NCBI RefSeq assembly: GCF_004216775.1
Contig: NZ_SGXF01000005.1
Location: 59,521-123,520 of the forward strand
Source: Cuneatibacter caecimuris
GTDB lineage: Bacteria; Bacillota; Clostridia; Lachnospirales; Lachnospiraceae
Length of the DNA stretch: 64,000 nucleotides
Direction: 5' to 3'
Shown here: in pieces, positions 1 to 9,144 of the stretch
Position numbering within the stretch: position 1 is the first letter of the stretch
How the letters are laid out: each line of letters opens with the position of its first letter
Position numbers and translations under genes: made by a program
Notes under the pieces: generated by a model
Told to the model about the DNA's origin: nothing
Database searches by the model: none
Seen by the model: only the letters and a program-made list of their open reading frames with translations

Positions 1-288
1 TACGCCGGTATGGGCAGAATCCATTTTGCCCATGTGCGCAATGTGAAGATCATGGACGACGGCTCTTTTGAAGAGAGCGCTCATTACAGTCCCTGCGGTT
101 CCCTGGATATGGTGGAAATTCTCAAAGCTTATCACGATGCCGGATTTAAGGGTTATATGCGTCCCGACCATGGGCGCATGATCTGGGGCGAGACCGGCAA
201 GCCTGGTTACGGCCTGTATGACCGTGCTTTGGGAGCTGTATATCTGAACGGTATCTGGGAGACTCTGGAGAAACTGGATCAGAAGTAA
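1..288 (+). CDS. uxuA: Mannonate dehydratase, C-terminal part (5' end outside window)
   Basis: The frame is open from base 1 and stops with TAA at 286-288, giving about 95 residues. The sequence around [12 protein letters not shown], followed by the FxExxHxxPxGSLDM region and [13 protein letters not shown], matches the C-terminal half of UxuA. That enzyme is a metal-dependent dehydratase turning D-mannonate into 2-keto-3-deoxygluconate in hexuronate catabolism. The His/Asp in RPDHG belong to the metal and substrate site of the family. The start lies upstream of the window, so length and operon context cannot be judged. A terminator-like hairpin follows at 328-359. Its role in glucuronate breakdown fits the plant-polysaccharide genes further along. 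Confidence 0.9.
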   Translation, partial: YAGMGRIHFAHVRNVKIMDDGSFEESAHYSPCGSLDMVEILKAYHDAGFKGYMRPDHGRMIWGETGKPGYGLYDRALGAVYLNGIWETLEKLDQK

Positions 289-327
289 GATCAAAAAACC
301 TGCTTTGTAAGCGTAATATTATATAAA

Positions 328-359
328 TACAGCCGCCGGAAGAAAATCCGGCGGCTGTA
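328..359. terminator. Hairpin between convergent uxuA and DUF885 gene
   Basis: A perfect 12-bp stem (328-339 with 348-359, TACAGCCGCCGG) closes an 8-base loop. It lies between two convergent genes. There is no strong T-run on the plus side. On the minus side it is followed by an AT-rich tract, so it may serve either strand. Confidence 0.6.
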
Positions 360-378
360 GTGCTATATGCGCTTATGA

Positions 379-2208
379 TTACTGCGCGGTAAAATATTTT
401 TTCAGAACAGGAAAGGGTGCCGGACCGATTTCCAGAAGCCTTTGGTGAAACGCTTTCAGGGAAAAGTTCTCGCCCAATGCGGCCTGCTGTTCTTTTTTCA
501 GCTCCAGAATTTCCAGACAGCCTACATAGTATGCCGGATAATTGGCCGGATCATCCACCATGGCGCTGTAAATTTCCTGAGAGATCTCCGCCAGCTGGCT
601 TCCGGTGAGGCTGTAATATCTGGCCAGGAAATCAGCGGTCTGCGCCACGCTCCATCCGTCATAGTTGATGCCCAGGTCGCAGAGGGCGTAAATGCCCAGA
701 GTAGCCATGTGGTTGGCGGAAAGGAAGGACGCCAGGTTTTCTGAATAATCATCAATGTAGTGATAAGACAGGTGTTCTACATACGTGGCCCAGCCTTCCG
801 CGTAACCCAGAACGCCAAGATAGTCTCGCAGAGGATTCGGGTTCTGCGCCCGGAAATACACATTTTGGAACAGATGTCCCGGATAGCCTTCATGGGCCAG
901 GGTGGTATAGAGATCCATGGAAGGCTGCGCCTGATTGATATAAATCACATTGTCCCGGTAATCGTCCAGGGGAGGCGTGAGATAGAAAGCCGGGCTCAGG
1001 AAATCCTTCAGGGAATCATGGACGTATTTCACTGTATATGTAGTTTCAGGCAATGCCGGAAAATCTTCTGAGATCTTTTTCTGGAGATCCTGCAGAATAG
1101 CTTCCGGCGCCGTAAGGGATACGGCGGCTGCCTGATATTCATCAGCCAATTCGGGATGCTCAGCCATCAGGGCGGAAGCTGCCCGCAGATTTTCATCCAG
1201 ATAAGAGGTCATCAGGGTACGGATTTCTTCCACCGTACGGCGGCTGCCGGTTTTCTGCTGAAGCAGATAAGAATAATATTCTTTGCCGGAAGGCAGCTGA
1301 CAGAGCCCGCCTTCATGAACGCCGGTGCCCAGCAGGGCGGTGAGCCCGTCGATCAGGGTCTGATAAGCGGAAATTACATATTTTTCCACAACTTCCCGAT
1401 TTTCTTTGCGGTACTCTGCGGCCTCTGCGGCAGTGATATCTCCTGCGTTATAATCCTCCAGCCGGCTGTCAAAAGTGCTGATCAGCAGATTTTCAGAGGG
1501 GGAGGCGATGAAAGCCTGGCATTGGGATATGATATTTTTTGCTGTGGTGTTGCTCATAAACAGACCGGCGGAAGATTTTGCCTGTTCAAAGGAGACTACT
1601 TCCTGAAACAGCTGGGGAAGCAGTTTCAGATAATCCAGATAGCGGCGTATATCCTCTTTGCAGCGGAAGGAAAATTCCGACAGAACTACCGGATACTGCG
1701 CCTGCAGGCCTGTGGTGCTGCCCAGCAGCTCGTCGTACAGGTAGAGGTCTTTTGCAGAAAGCTCCAGCTGGAGATAATCCTCCATCATATCGTAGGTGAT
1801 TTTCTGGTCCTGATCCAGATTGTCATAGGAAAAAGCGTGAAGCTGGTCCAGCAGCCCCTTCATTTCTTCCAGCCCTTTTTGGATGTTTTCCGGATCAGAG
1901 GAAGAAATAGCCGCAGGTGTGTCGGCAGGGATGCCATAGAGGGAGGGATCGGCCAGCGAATAGTTCAGATTAACGGAATCCGCCAGCATGGCCTCCTGAA
2001 ACTGGGCCTGGGTGAACTGGGCGAAGGCCTGGCCGGAGTCCTCCGGCTTGACATTGGTCACAGCTTCCCCGGTGGCGGCGGTGGAAGAGGCCGGCTCCCG
2101 GGTTCTCTGGGAGAGGGCGGAAACAGCCACCAGAGCGATGGTCAGGCACAAGGCGGTGATCCCAATAAAATGTTTTTGGCGCACCAGTTTGGATAAAAAA
2201 GGCAGCAT
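379..2208 (-). CDS. DUF885 family membrane-anchored protein (putative metallopeptidase)
   Basis: This 609-residue protein begins with a basic stretch and one hydrophobic segment (about residues 15-33), so it is probably membrane-anchored or exported with the body outside the cell. The C-terminal half contains HEGYPGH and, about 35 residues on, EGWATYVE. These two motifs are typical of DUF885 proteins, which resemble zinc carboxypeptidases (His/Glu metal site plus a downstream Glu). Length is normal for the family. Start ATG is preceded by GGAGG (minus strand) at about 2215-2219. It is a single gene, convergent with uxuA and divergent from metG. Peptidase activity is inferred from motif similarity; the substrate is unknown. 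Confidence 0.85.
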   Translation of the reverse strand: MLPFLSKLVRQKHFIGITALCLTIALVAVSALSQRTREPASSTAATGEAVTNVKPEDSGQAFAQFTQAQFQEAMLADSVNLNYSLADPSLYGIPADTPAAISSSDPENIQKGLEEMKGLLDQLHAFSYDNLDQDQKITYDMMEDYLQLELSAKDLYLYDELLGSTTGLQAQYPVVLSEFSFRCKEDIRRYLDYLKLLPQLFQEVVSFEQAKSSAGLFMSNTTAKNIISQCQAFIASPSENLLISTFDSRLEDYNAGDITAAEAAEYRKENREVVEKYVISAYQTLIDGLTALLGTGVHEGGLCQLPSGKEYYSYLLQQKTGSRRTVEEIRTLMTSYLDENLRAASALMAEHPELADEYQAAAVSLTAPEAILQDLQKKISEDFPALPETTYTVKYVHDSLKDFLSPAFYLTPPLDDYRDNVIYINQAQPSMDLYTTLAHEGYPGHLFQNVYFRAQNPNPLRDYLGVLGYAEGWATYVEHLSYHYIDDYSENLASFLSANHMATLGIYALCDLGINYDGWSVAQTADFLARYYSLTGSQLAEISQEIYSAMVDDPANYPAYYVGCLEILELKKEQQAALGENFSLKAFHQRLLEIGPAPFPVLKKYFTAQ

Positions 2209-2309
2209 AATATACCTCCAGATTGGCAGCAGCGCTGCCTGTTTACTGGAAAATATGCCGGAAACCGTTGAAATATCCGTCTGTACTGGCAGTTTTTTGC
2301 AGGGCTGTC

Positions 2310-2338
2310 TTGAATTTCGGGAGAAACTATATTATACT
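2310..2338 (+). promoter_or_regulatory. Predicted sigma-A promoter of metG
   Basis: TTGAAT (2310-2315), a 17-base spacer and TATACT (2333-2338) lie 55 bases upstream of the metG ATG. Confidence 0.6.
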
Positions 2339-2392
2339 ATCTGGATAGATGCCCGGCCGCGGGCGAAACTGAGAGGGATACGGAGGGAAAAC

Positions 2393-4357
2393 ATGGCAAA
2401 GAATCCATATTATATTACAACTGCGATTGCCTATACATCCGGCAAGCCGCATATTGGAAATACCTATGAAATTGTGCTGGCGGACAGCATTGCCCGTTTC
2501 AAACGCCTGGAGGGCTATGACGTGCGCTTTCAGACAGGGACTGACGAGCATGGCCAGAAGATCGAGCTGAAGGCAGAGGAAGCTGGCGTCACCCCCAAGG
2601 AGTTTGTGGACCGGACAGCGGGGGAAATCCGCAGGATCTGGGACCTGATGAATACTTCTTACGATAAATTTATCCGCACCACAGATGATTATCATGAGAA
2701 ACAGGTTCAGAAGATTTTTAAAAAGCTCTATGACCAGGGGGATATCTATAAAGGAGAATATGAGGGCATGTACTGTACGCCCTGTGAATCATTCTTCACT
2801 GCTTCTCAGCTTGCGGACGGTAAATGTCCGGACTGCGGGAGAGAAGTACAGCCTGCCAAGGAAGAGGCATATTTCTTCCGTATGAGTAAATATGCGGACA
2901 GGCTGATCCGGCATATTAATGACCATCCTGAGTTCATCCAGCCTGAATCCAGGAAGAACGAAATGATGAACAATTTCCTGCTGCCAGGGCTTCAGGATCT
3001 GTGTGTCTCCAGAACTTCCTTTACCTGGGGGATTCCGGTGGATTTTGATCCCAGGCATGTGGTCTATGTATGGCTGGACGCGCTGACAAACTATATCACT
3101 GGCCTGGATTATGATCTGGACGGCAATTCCGGGGAGTTGTTTGCGAAATACTGGCCCGCGGACCTGCATCTGATCGGAAAGGATATCATCCGTTTCCATA
3201 CCATCTACTGGCCAATTTTCCTGATGGCCCTGGATTTACCCCTGCCGAAGCAGGTGTTCGGGCATCCCTGGCTGCTGCAGGGAGACGGAAAGATGAGCAA
3301 ATCCAAAGGAAATGTGCTCTATGCCGACGATCTGGTGGATTTCTTCGGCGTGGACGCAGTGCGCTATTTTGTGCTGCACGAAATGCCTTTTGACAATGAC
3401 GGGGTGATCACCTGGGAGCTGATGGTGGAACGCCTGAATTCTGACTTGGCCAATACTCTGGGCAATCTGGTAAACCGCACGATTTCCATGAGCAATAAAT
3501 ACTTTGGCGGGGTCCTGAAGAATGCGGGAGCAGAAGAGGAAGTGGATGCAGACCTGAAAGCTGTTGCCGTGAATACGGTAAAAACAGTACAGGCCAAAAT
3601 GGAAAAGCTTCGTGTAGCGGACGCTATAACAGAGATTTTCAACCTGTTTAAGCGCTGCAATAAATATATTGACGAGACCATGCCCTGGGCGCTGGCCAAG
3701 GAGGAAGCAAAAAAGGACCGCCTCGCCACTGTTCTTTATAATCTGGCGGAGGGAATTACCATGGGCGCCAGCCTGCTGTTTTCTTTCATGCCGGAGACTG
3801 CGGAAAAAATCGCAGATCAGCTGGGCGTGCAGCTGCGCGGCCTGGATGGGCTGGACGCATTTGGACAGATACCGGAAAATACGAAAGTGACGGAACATCC
3901 GGAAATCCTCTTTGCCCGCCTGGACCTGGCAGAGGTGATGGAGAAGGTAGAGGCTTTGAAAGCCGCGCAGCAGGCCGGTTCCGGGGAATCTGCTGCTGAA
4001 GAAGAGCCCGTGATAGATGTGGAAGCCAAAGAGGAAATCTCCTATGAAGATTTCACCAAACTGCAGTTCCAGGTAGGCGAGATTATCGCCTGTGAAGAAG
4101 TGAAGAAGTCCAAAAAGCTGCTGTGCAGCCAGGTGAAGATCGGCAGCCAGGTGAAGCAGATTGTATCCGGAATTAAGGCCCATTACTCCGCTGAAGAGAT
4201 GGTGGGAAAGAAAGTGATGGTGCTGGTAAATCTGAAGCCCGCGAAGCTGGCAGGAGTGCTGTCCGAAGGGATGCTTTTATGTGCGGAAGATGAAAACGGC
4301 GTGCTGGCGCTGATGGTGCCGGAAAAGAAAATGCCTGCCGGTGCGGGAATTAGTTAA
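2393..4357 (+). CDS. metG: Methionyl-tRNA synthetase
   Basis: This enzyme charges tRNA-Met in the cytoplasm. The 654-residue product shows the class I HIGH-type motif (HIGN, His20) and KMSKS at 300-304. It has a CxxC...CxxC zinc knuckle (CTPC and CPDC, about residues 127-147). A C-terminal EMAP/Trbp111-like tRNA-binding domain covers about the last 105 residues (from DFTKLQFQVGEI). Length and architecture match bacterial MetRS with the fused dimerising tRNA-binding domain. I chose the ATG at 2393 because CGGAGGG lies just upstream (2381-2387) and the sequence MAKNPYYITT is the conserved N-terminus. The frame stays open upstream, but that part is not conserved. The TatD gene starts 12 bases downstream. 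Confidence 0.97.
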   Translation: MAKNPYYITTAIAYTSGKPHIGNTYEIVLADSIARFKRLEGYDVRFQTGTDEHGQKIELKAEEAGVTPKEFVDRTAGEIRRIWDLMNTSYDKFIRTTDDYHEKQVQKIFKKLYDQGDIYKGEYEGMYCTPCESFFTASQLADGKCPDCGREVQPAKEEAYFFRMSKYADRLIRHINDHPEFIQPESRKNEMMNNFLLPGLQDLCVSRTSFTWGIPVDFDPRHVVYVWLDALTNYITGLDYDLDGNSGELFAKYWPADLHLIGKDIIRFHTIYWPIFLMALDLPLPKQVFGHPWLLQGDGKMSKSKGNVLYADDLVDFFGVDAVRYFVLHEMPFDNDGVITWELMVERLNSDLANTLGNLVNRTISMSNKYFGGVLKNAGAEEEVDADLKAVAVNTVKTVQAKMEKLRVADAITEIFNLFKRCNKYIDETMPWALAKEEAKKDRLATVLYNLAEGITMGASLLFSFMPETAEKIADQLGVQLRGLDGLDAFGQIPENTKVTEHPEILFARLDLAEVMEKVEALKAAQQAGSGESAAEEEPVIDVEAKEEISYEDFTKLQFQVGEIIACEEVKKSKKLLCSQVKIGSQVKQIVSGIKAHYSAEEMVGKKVMVLVNLKPAKLAGVLSEGMLLCAEDENGVLALMVPEKKMPAGAGIS

Positions 4358-4369
4358 GGAATGTAAGGA

Positions 4370-5167
4370 ATGAATGGAATTATTGATACACACGCGCATT
4401 ATGATGACGCACAGTTTGACGAAGACCGGGAAGCGCTGCTTTCCGGTCTTCCGGATGAGAAGATCAGTCTGGTGGTGAACGTATCTGCGAGCCTTGATTC
4501 TTCGGTGAGAACTGTGGAACTGACAAAAGGATATGCTAACGTCTATGGGGCGGTGGGAGTGCATCCTGACGCCGCCGCAGAACTGGATGAAGATGGATTT
4601 GCCAGGCTGAGGAAGCTGGCCTGTCTGCCGAAAATTGTGGCGGTGGGAGAGATCGGGCTGGATTATTATTGGGACGCTTCCGAACGGGAGGTTCAGAAAA
4701 AATGGTTTATCCGTCAGATGGAGCTGGCCCAGGAGCTGAAGCTGCCGTTTATCGTGCACAGCCGTGAAGCGGCGGAGGATACGCTGAGGCTGGTGAGACA
4801 GGTGGACAACGGCAGAACCGGCGGGGTAATCCACTGTTTTTCCTACAGCCGCGAGATGGCGGCCGAATACCTGAAAATGGGATATTATTTGGGAATCGGA
4901 GGCGTGGTGACCTTTAAAAATGCCAGAAAGCTGAAGGAAGTGGTGGAAGAAGCTCCTCTGGACCGGCTGGTGCTGGAGACAGATTCCCCCTATTTGGCGC
5001 CTGTTCCCTTCCGAGGGAAGCGGAATACCTCCTGGAACCTGCCTCTGGTGGCGGAGGAAATCGGAAGGATCAGAGGTCTGTCAGAAGAAGAGGTGGTAAG
5101 GATCACTGCGGAGAACGCCCTGCGGCTGTATGGGCTGGATGCACTGGAAGAGGAGAAGAATGGCTGA
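4370..5167 (+). CDS. TatD family metal-dependent hydrolase
   Basis: This 265-residue protein is of the TatD/YabD DNase-like amidohydrolase family, a TIM barrel with two metals. Visible motifs in order are DTHAHYDD (metal-binding His pair), EIGLDYYWD, a conserved HSREA, GVIHCFS, and ETDSPYLAP near the C-terminus. Members act as 3'-5' exonucleases or in tRNA/DNA quality control; the exact substrate here is not shown by sequence. It sits between metG and rsmA, an arrangement common in Firmicutes, and overlaps rsmA by 8 bases, which suggests translational coupling. Confidence 0.93.
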   Translation: MNGIIDTHAHYDDAQFDEDREALLSGLPDEKISLVVNVSASLDSSVRTVELTKGYANVYGAVGVHPDAAAELDEDGFARLRKLACLPKIVAVGEIGLDYYWDASEREVQKKWFIRQMELAQELKLPFIVHSREAAEDTLRLVRQVDNGRTGGVIHCFSYSREMAAEYLKMGYYLGIGGVVTFKNARKLKEVVEEAPLDRLVLETDSPYLAPVPFRGKRNTSWNLPLVAEEIGRIRGLSEEEVVRITAENALRLYGLDALEEEKNG

Positions 5168-6032
5168 TTTAGGAAATCCCAGAAAAACGATAGAAATATT
5201 GCAGAAGTACCAGTTTCGTTTTGCCAAGAAGTTCGGGCAGAATTTTCTGATTGACCCTCATGTGCTGGATAAAATCATCCGCGCCGCTCAAGTGACCAAG
5301 GATGATTTTGTGCTGGAGATCGGGCCGGGAATCGGCACCATGACCCAATATCTGGCGGAGCACGCCAGAGAGGTGGTGGCTGTGGAGATCGACAGCAATC
5401 TGATTCCCATACTGGAAGAAACGCTGTCCGGCTACAGCAACGTTACGGTGCTCAATGAGGACATCCTGAAGGTGGATCTGGCCCGTCTGGCAGAGGAAAG
5501 GAACGGCGGAAAGCCGATCAAGGTGGTGGCGAATCTGCCTTACTACATCACAACGCCTATCATCATGGGGCTTTTCGAGAAGAAAGTGCCTCTGGACAGC
5601 ATTACGGTGATGGTGCAGAAGGAAGTGGCGGAGCGGATGCAGGTGGGACCGGGCACCAAGGATTACGGCGCTCTTTCTCTGGCAGTGCAGTATTACGCGG
5701 AACCGTATATTGTGGCTAATGTGCCGCCCAACTGTTTTATGCCCCGGCCCGGGGTGGGGTCCTCTGTCATCCGGCTGACCCGCCATGAAAAGCCGCCTGT
5801 ACAGGCCGCGGATGAAAAATTGATGTTTTCCCTGATCCGCGCCTCCTTTAACCAGCGGAGAAAAACCCTGGTAAACGGGCTGGGCAATGCTCCGGAAGTG
5901 CCGTTTTCAAAAGAAGAGGTGGAAAAGGCAGTTGCCGGGATGGGCCTGCCCGCTGCGGTGCGGGGAGAAACCCTGACTCTGGCCCAGTTTGCAGAATTGT
6001 CAGACAGGCTGTCAGGGCATATTCTGTGCTGA
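5160..6032 (+). CDS. rsmA: 16S rRNA dimethyladenosine transferase
   Basis: RsmA (KsgA) dimethylates two adjacent adenosines near the 3' end of 16S rRNA during 30S maturation. The 290-residue product has FGQNFLID at the N-terminus, the SAM-binding LEIGPGIG motif, VEID at the end of beta-2, and the catalytic NLPYYITTP motif of N6-adenine methyltransferases. The C-terminal helical domain ends near residue 290, the usual length. The ATG at 5160 overlaps the end of the TatD gene. A 10-codon in-frame extension to 5130 is possible but lies deep inside the upstream gene. Confidence 0.96.
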   Translation: MADLGNPRKTIEILQKYQFRFAKKFGQNFLIDPHVLDKIIRAAQVTKDDFVLEIGPGIGTMTQYLAEHAREVVAVEIDSNLIPILEETLSGYSNVTVLNEDILKVDLARLAEERNGGKPIKVVANLPYYITTPIIMGLFEKKVPLDSITVMVQKEVAERMQVGPGTKDYGALSLAVQYYAEPYIVANVPPNCFMPRPGVGSSVIRLTRHEKPPVQAADEKLMFSLIRASFNQRRKTLVNGLGNAPEVPFSKEEVEKAVAGMGLPAAVRGETLTLAQFAELSDRLSGHILC

Positions 6033-6097
6033 TAACGGGGAGATACGTTCTAAATTGAGCTGCGCTTTCATATAATGTTATGAAAGGGGTGGTTCGG

Positions 6098-7261
6098 ATG
6101 TCGGAATACCGGCGGTTTGCATCATATTTATATCAATATGAACAGGATCGTAAGGGAAAAAATGTGGGCTTTTCCCGAATAGAGCTGCGTGACGGCAGAA
6201 GACGCATCCAGATACAGGTCAGAGGCGCCGCCGGGCTGGCCGGTTCGTTTCTGGTCTGCGGATTTGTGAGAAGCGGAATGCTGTGCATTGGCATACCTTT
6301 TGGAAAAATGCTGCTGCAGAATGGGAACGGAAACTTTTCTGCGGAGATTTTTGAAAAGGAAGCGGGGGAAAAGAGCCTGGAAGACTGGTCCGGGCTGGTT
6401 TTGCTGCCGGAGTTCAGCGGAAGGCGGGGAATTGCCACAGCCTGGGATGAGGGCGGTTTTGCCCTGAGCAGACTGGTGCGGAGCAGGGAAGAATGGGAAG
6501 AACTGCAGGCGGCATATCTGCCGGAACAGGATTCAGAGGAAGCTTCTGAACCTCAGTCCGGTTTATCATCTGAACGGAAGTTAGAAGAAAGAGAGGCTCC
6601 TGGACAGGAAGACGGGACAGGAAGCGGGAACGGCCGCGCCGCCGTAACGGAGGGAGCGGCAGAAAATGCAGAACCAACCAGTACATATGAAGGCTCCGGG
6701 AAACAAAACGGGAGCGAACCAGAATCGGCCGGTGCAGCTTTGCCAGGGGAGCAGCCGAAAGAACAGGGCTCTCAAAATGGACAGGGCTTTCGGCAGAATA
6801 ATTCTGGAAAGACATTCAGAAGCCAGCAGGTTCTCCCGGAACCTCTGAGCTGGGATGGGTTCTGCAAATTGTATCCCAAAGTACGGCCTTTTTCTCCTGA
6901 GGATACGAAGCAGTGTCTGCGGATCAGGCCGGGGGACCTGGGGAGGCTTCCGAGAAAAGACTGGGTGCTGGGAAATAACAGCTTTCTGCTGCATGGATAT
7001 TACCAGTACCGCTATTTGCTTCTGGTCAGGGAAACAGAAGAGCCATACCCTGAGATGGGGGCGGCTGAAGCAAAAGTATTAGAAAAAAATCCTTCATTTT
7101 ACATAGGGGTGCCCGGTACCAGCGGCCAGAATGAACGCTTCCTGGCCGGACTGTTCGGATTCGGCCGGTTCTGCCCGGCGGGCGGACAGGAAAAAAGAGA
7201 GCCTGCCTTTGGGTTTTGGCTCAGAGAAGTCGAGCTGGAGGAGGAAAATGACCACAGATGA
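6098..7261 (+). CDS. Hypothetical protein, DUF6128-like
   Basis: This 387-residue protein is probably one of the Lachnospiraceae proteins carrying a DUF6128-type C-terminal domain; that name is from memory of the family and is only moderately sure. The N-terminal block (about 1-130, starting SEYRRFASYLYQYE) and the C-terminal block (about 255-387, with LGNNSFLLHGYYQYRYLLL) look folded. The middle (about 145-255) is a low-complexity linker rich in E, G, S, Q. No catalytic motif, signal peptide or membrane segment is evident. I chose ATG 6098 because AAAGGGG lies 8 bases upstream; the ATG at 6080 would start before that site. The 3' end overlaps tadA by 14 bases. Confidence 0.7.
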   Translation: MSEYRRFASYLYQYEQDRKGKNVGFSRIELRDGRRRIQIQVRGAAGLAGSFLVCGFVRSGMLCIGIPFGKMLLQNGNGNFSAEIFEKEAGEKSLEDWSGLVLLPEFSGRRGIATAWDEGGFALSRLVRSREEWEELQAAYLPEQDSEEASEPQSGLSSERKLEEREAPGQEDGTGSGNGRAAVTEGAAENAEPTSTYEGSGKQNGSEPESAGAALPGEQPKEQGSQNGQGFRQNNSGKTFRSQQVLPEPLSWDGFCKLYPKVRPFSPEDTKQCLRIRPGDLGRLPRKDWVLGNNSFLLHGYYQYRYLLLVRETEEPYPEMGAAEAKVLEKNPSFYIGVPGTSGQNERFLAGLFGFGRFCPAGGQEKREPAFGFWLREVELEEENDHR

Positions 7262-7766
7262 GAAATATATGCGGGAGGCGCTGAAACAGGCCAGAAAGGC
7301 CAGCCGTCTGGGGGAAGTCCCCATCGGCTGCGTCATCGTGTATGAAGATACCATCATTGCCCGGGGTTATAACCGGCGCAACACAGATAAAAATACACTG
7401 TCCCATGCGGAAATCACTGCCATCAGCCGGGCTTCCAAAAAAATGGGGGACTGGCGGCTGGAGAGATGTACTATTTACATTACCCTGGAGCCCTGCCAGA
7501 TGTGTTCCGGCGCCATCATCCAGTCCAGAATCACCCGGGTGGTGATGGGGTGCATGAACCCCAAGGCGGGCTGCGGCGGGTCGGTCCTGAATCTGCTGGA
7601 GATGCCGCAGTTCAATCACCAGGCACAGGTTACGCGAGGCGTATTGGAGGAAGAATGTTCACAGATGCTGAAGAATTTTTTCAAGGAGCTCCGGGTAAGA
7701 GTAAAAGAGGAAAAAGCCCAGAAAAAGAAACTGTGCGCGCAGTCAGATGCGGAGACAGAGAGCTGA
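7248..7766 (+). CDS. tadA: tRNA-specific adenosine deaminase
   Basis: TadA deaminates A34 to inosine in the tRNA-Arg(ACG) anticodon. The 172-residue product has HAE (His53, Glu55: zinc ligand and proton shuttle) and PCxxC (Cys83, Cys86: zinc ligands), in the TLEPCQMCSGA context of the cytidine-deaminase fold. The ATG at 7248 follows GGAGGAGG directly. The frame is open further upstream, but only inside the preceding gene. The lysine-rich tail from about residue 150 is longer than the core domain and is overlapped by the next gene. Confidence 0.94.
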   Translation: MTTDEKYMREALKQARKASRLGEVPIGCVIVYEDTIIARGYNRRNTDKNTLSHAEITAISRASKKMGDWRLERCTIYITLEPCQMCSGAIIQSRITRVVMGCMNPKAGCGGSVLNLLEMPQFNHQAQVTRGVLEEECSQMLKNFFKELRVRVKEEKAQKKKLCAQSDAETES

Positions 7767-8443
7767 TCTATTCTTTTATCAGGAAAAAGGTGAAAAACAT
7801 CAATCTGCGCGTTCGCGCAGACGGAAGCATCTATGTGTCTGCGCCGTTTGGAATGAGCGCTGAGCGGGCGGACGCTTTTGTTTGTTGCAAAAGCAAGCTG
7901 ATTTTCAAACACCTGAAAAACGCAGAAGAAAGGAATGTAAGGAATAGAAGCGTTCCGAAATATGAACATGGAGATCATTTTAAGCTTTTGGGAAAAGAAA
8001 TAACAATCTGCCTCCAAGAAGGAGAATGTGAAAGCGTTTGTCTGGAAGGGGACAGGCTCAGAGTCGTCCGGAAGGATAAAGAAGACCATGCCGGAAGAAA
8101 AAAAGCGGTGTCAGAATATCTGGACCGCCTCGCCAGGGAGACTCTGACAGAGGCGGTTTTGCGCATCTGGCCGCTGTTTAAGCCCTTTGGAATCGGGCTG
8201 CCCCAAATCAGGTTCCGGGCCATGAAAACCAGATGGGGCTCCTGCACTCCCCAGAGAAATTCCATCTCGCTGAATACCATGCTCGGGGAAAAGCCGGTAT
8301 CCTGCGTGGAATATGTAGTTCTCCATGAATTCTGCCATTTCCTGCAGCCGAACCATTCCAGGGCCTTTTATCAACTAGTGGAACAGTTCATGCCGGACTG
8401 GAAAGAGCGGAGAAGGCTGCTGAATGATTCTCTGCAGGATTAG
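7733..8443 (+). CDS. YgjP-like zinc metallopeptidase domain protein
   Basis: This 236-residue protein belongs to the YgjP/DUF45 (COG1451) group of SprT/M48-like putative metallopeptidases. It starts with the typical IYSFIRKKVKNINLRV strand and has the conserved TRWGSC. It carries the zinc motif HEFCH (His198, Glu199, His202) followed by PNHS with a third likely ligand. Substrate unknown. Start choice: GTG 7733 gives the usual family length and a 34-base overlap with tadA, but its ribosome site is weak. ATG 7655 has a good GGAGG but would overlap tadA by 112 bases and add unconserved residues. Confidence 0.85.
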   Translation: MRAVRCGDRELIYSFIRKKVKNINLRVRADGSIYVSAPFGMSAERADAFVCCKSKLIFKHLKNAEERNVRNRSVPKYEHGDHFKLLGKEITICLQEGECESVCLEGDRLRVVRKDKEDHAGRKKAVSEYLDRLARETLTEAVLRIWPLFKPFGIGLPQIRFRAMKTRWGSCTPQRNSISLNTMLGEKPVSCVEYVVLHEFCHFLQPNHSRAFYQLVEQFMPDWKERRRLLNDSLQD

Positions 8444-8447
8444 GGAT

Positions 8448-9143
8448 TCAGTCCACTCCCCGGACTGCGGCAGAGGGAATTGTCTTCTGCAGAATCTGAA
8501 TAAAACGGTCCAGCTCCTGCTTTTTAAAGGGGTGAAAAGCACCGGGGCAAAGAACCTGCTCGGAATCTCTGTAGTTCTGCAGAAAATATGCCCTGCAGCC
8601 GGCCAGCCACCCGGCGATATCCAGAAAATCACTTTCACAGTGCAGCTCCCGTACGGCGGTAGTGCGGAATTCATAAGGAACGGAGGCGTGCAGCAGAAGC
8701 TGGACGCTTTTTTCCACTGCTGCCAGACAGCCGCCGGGGATTCCGGCTGTGCTGGAGTAACTGCAGCGGCTGTTTTTAATATCCATGGCAGCGTAATCCA
8801 GAAGGTTTTCTTCCAACAGGTATTTAAGCATTTCAGGCCGGGTCCCGTTGGTGTCCAGCTTTACCAGGAGTCCCAGATTTTTTACCTTTCGGATAAAATC
8901 AGGAAGATCAGGCTGCAGCGTGGGTTCTCCGCCTGTGATGCAGACGCCTTCCAAAATCCCTTTTCTTCTGGTAAGAAATGTAAGGATATCTTCCTCGGAA
9001 TAAACAGGGGGATCTCCGGGAGAGAGAAGTTCGCTGTTATGGCAGTAGGGGCAGCGGAAATTACAGCCGCCTGTGAACAGGGTAGCGGCCACGTGCTCAG
9101 GGTAATCCAGCAGAGTGGTTTTTTGAAGACCGTAAATATTCAT
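8448..9143 (-). CDS. nrdG: NrdG-type radical SAM activating protein
   Basis: This 231-residue radical SAM enzyme has the CxxxCxxC cluster motif CNFRCPYC (Cys27, Cys31, Cys34) and the GGEPTLQPDL SAM-binding motif. It fits the NrdG2/PflA-like activating enzymes that make a glycyl radical on anaerobic ribonucleotide reductase. No nrdD is adjacent, so the partner is elsewhere and the exact target is inferred. It starts two bases after the MATE gene ends and is probably cotranscribed with it. Confidence 0.85.
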   Translation of the reverse strand: MNIYGLQKTTLLDYPEHVAATLFTGGCNFRCPYCHNSELLSPGDPPVYSEEDILTFLTRRKGILEGVCITGGEPTLQPDLPDFIRKVKNLGLLVKLDTNGTRPEMLKYLLEENLLDYAAMDIKNSRCSYSSTAGIPGGCLAAVEKSVQLLLHASVPYEFRTTAVRELHCESDFLDIAGWLAGCRAYFLQNYRDSEQVLCPGAFHPFKKQELDRFIQILQKTIPSAAVRGVD

Positions 9144-9144
9144 T

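Noticed and set aside
1156..2196. 346-codon open frame opposite the DUF885 gene
   Set aside because: It is a shadow of a clearly recognised gene, without a ribosome site.
2012..2392. N-terminal extension of metG
   Set aside because: The extra 127 codons run antisense to the DUF885 gene and through the metG promoter. The conserved start with a ribosome site is at 2393.
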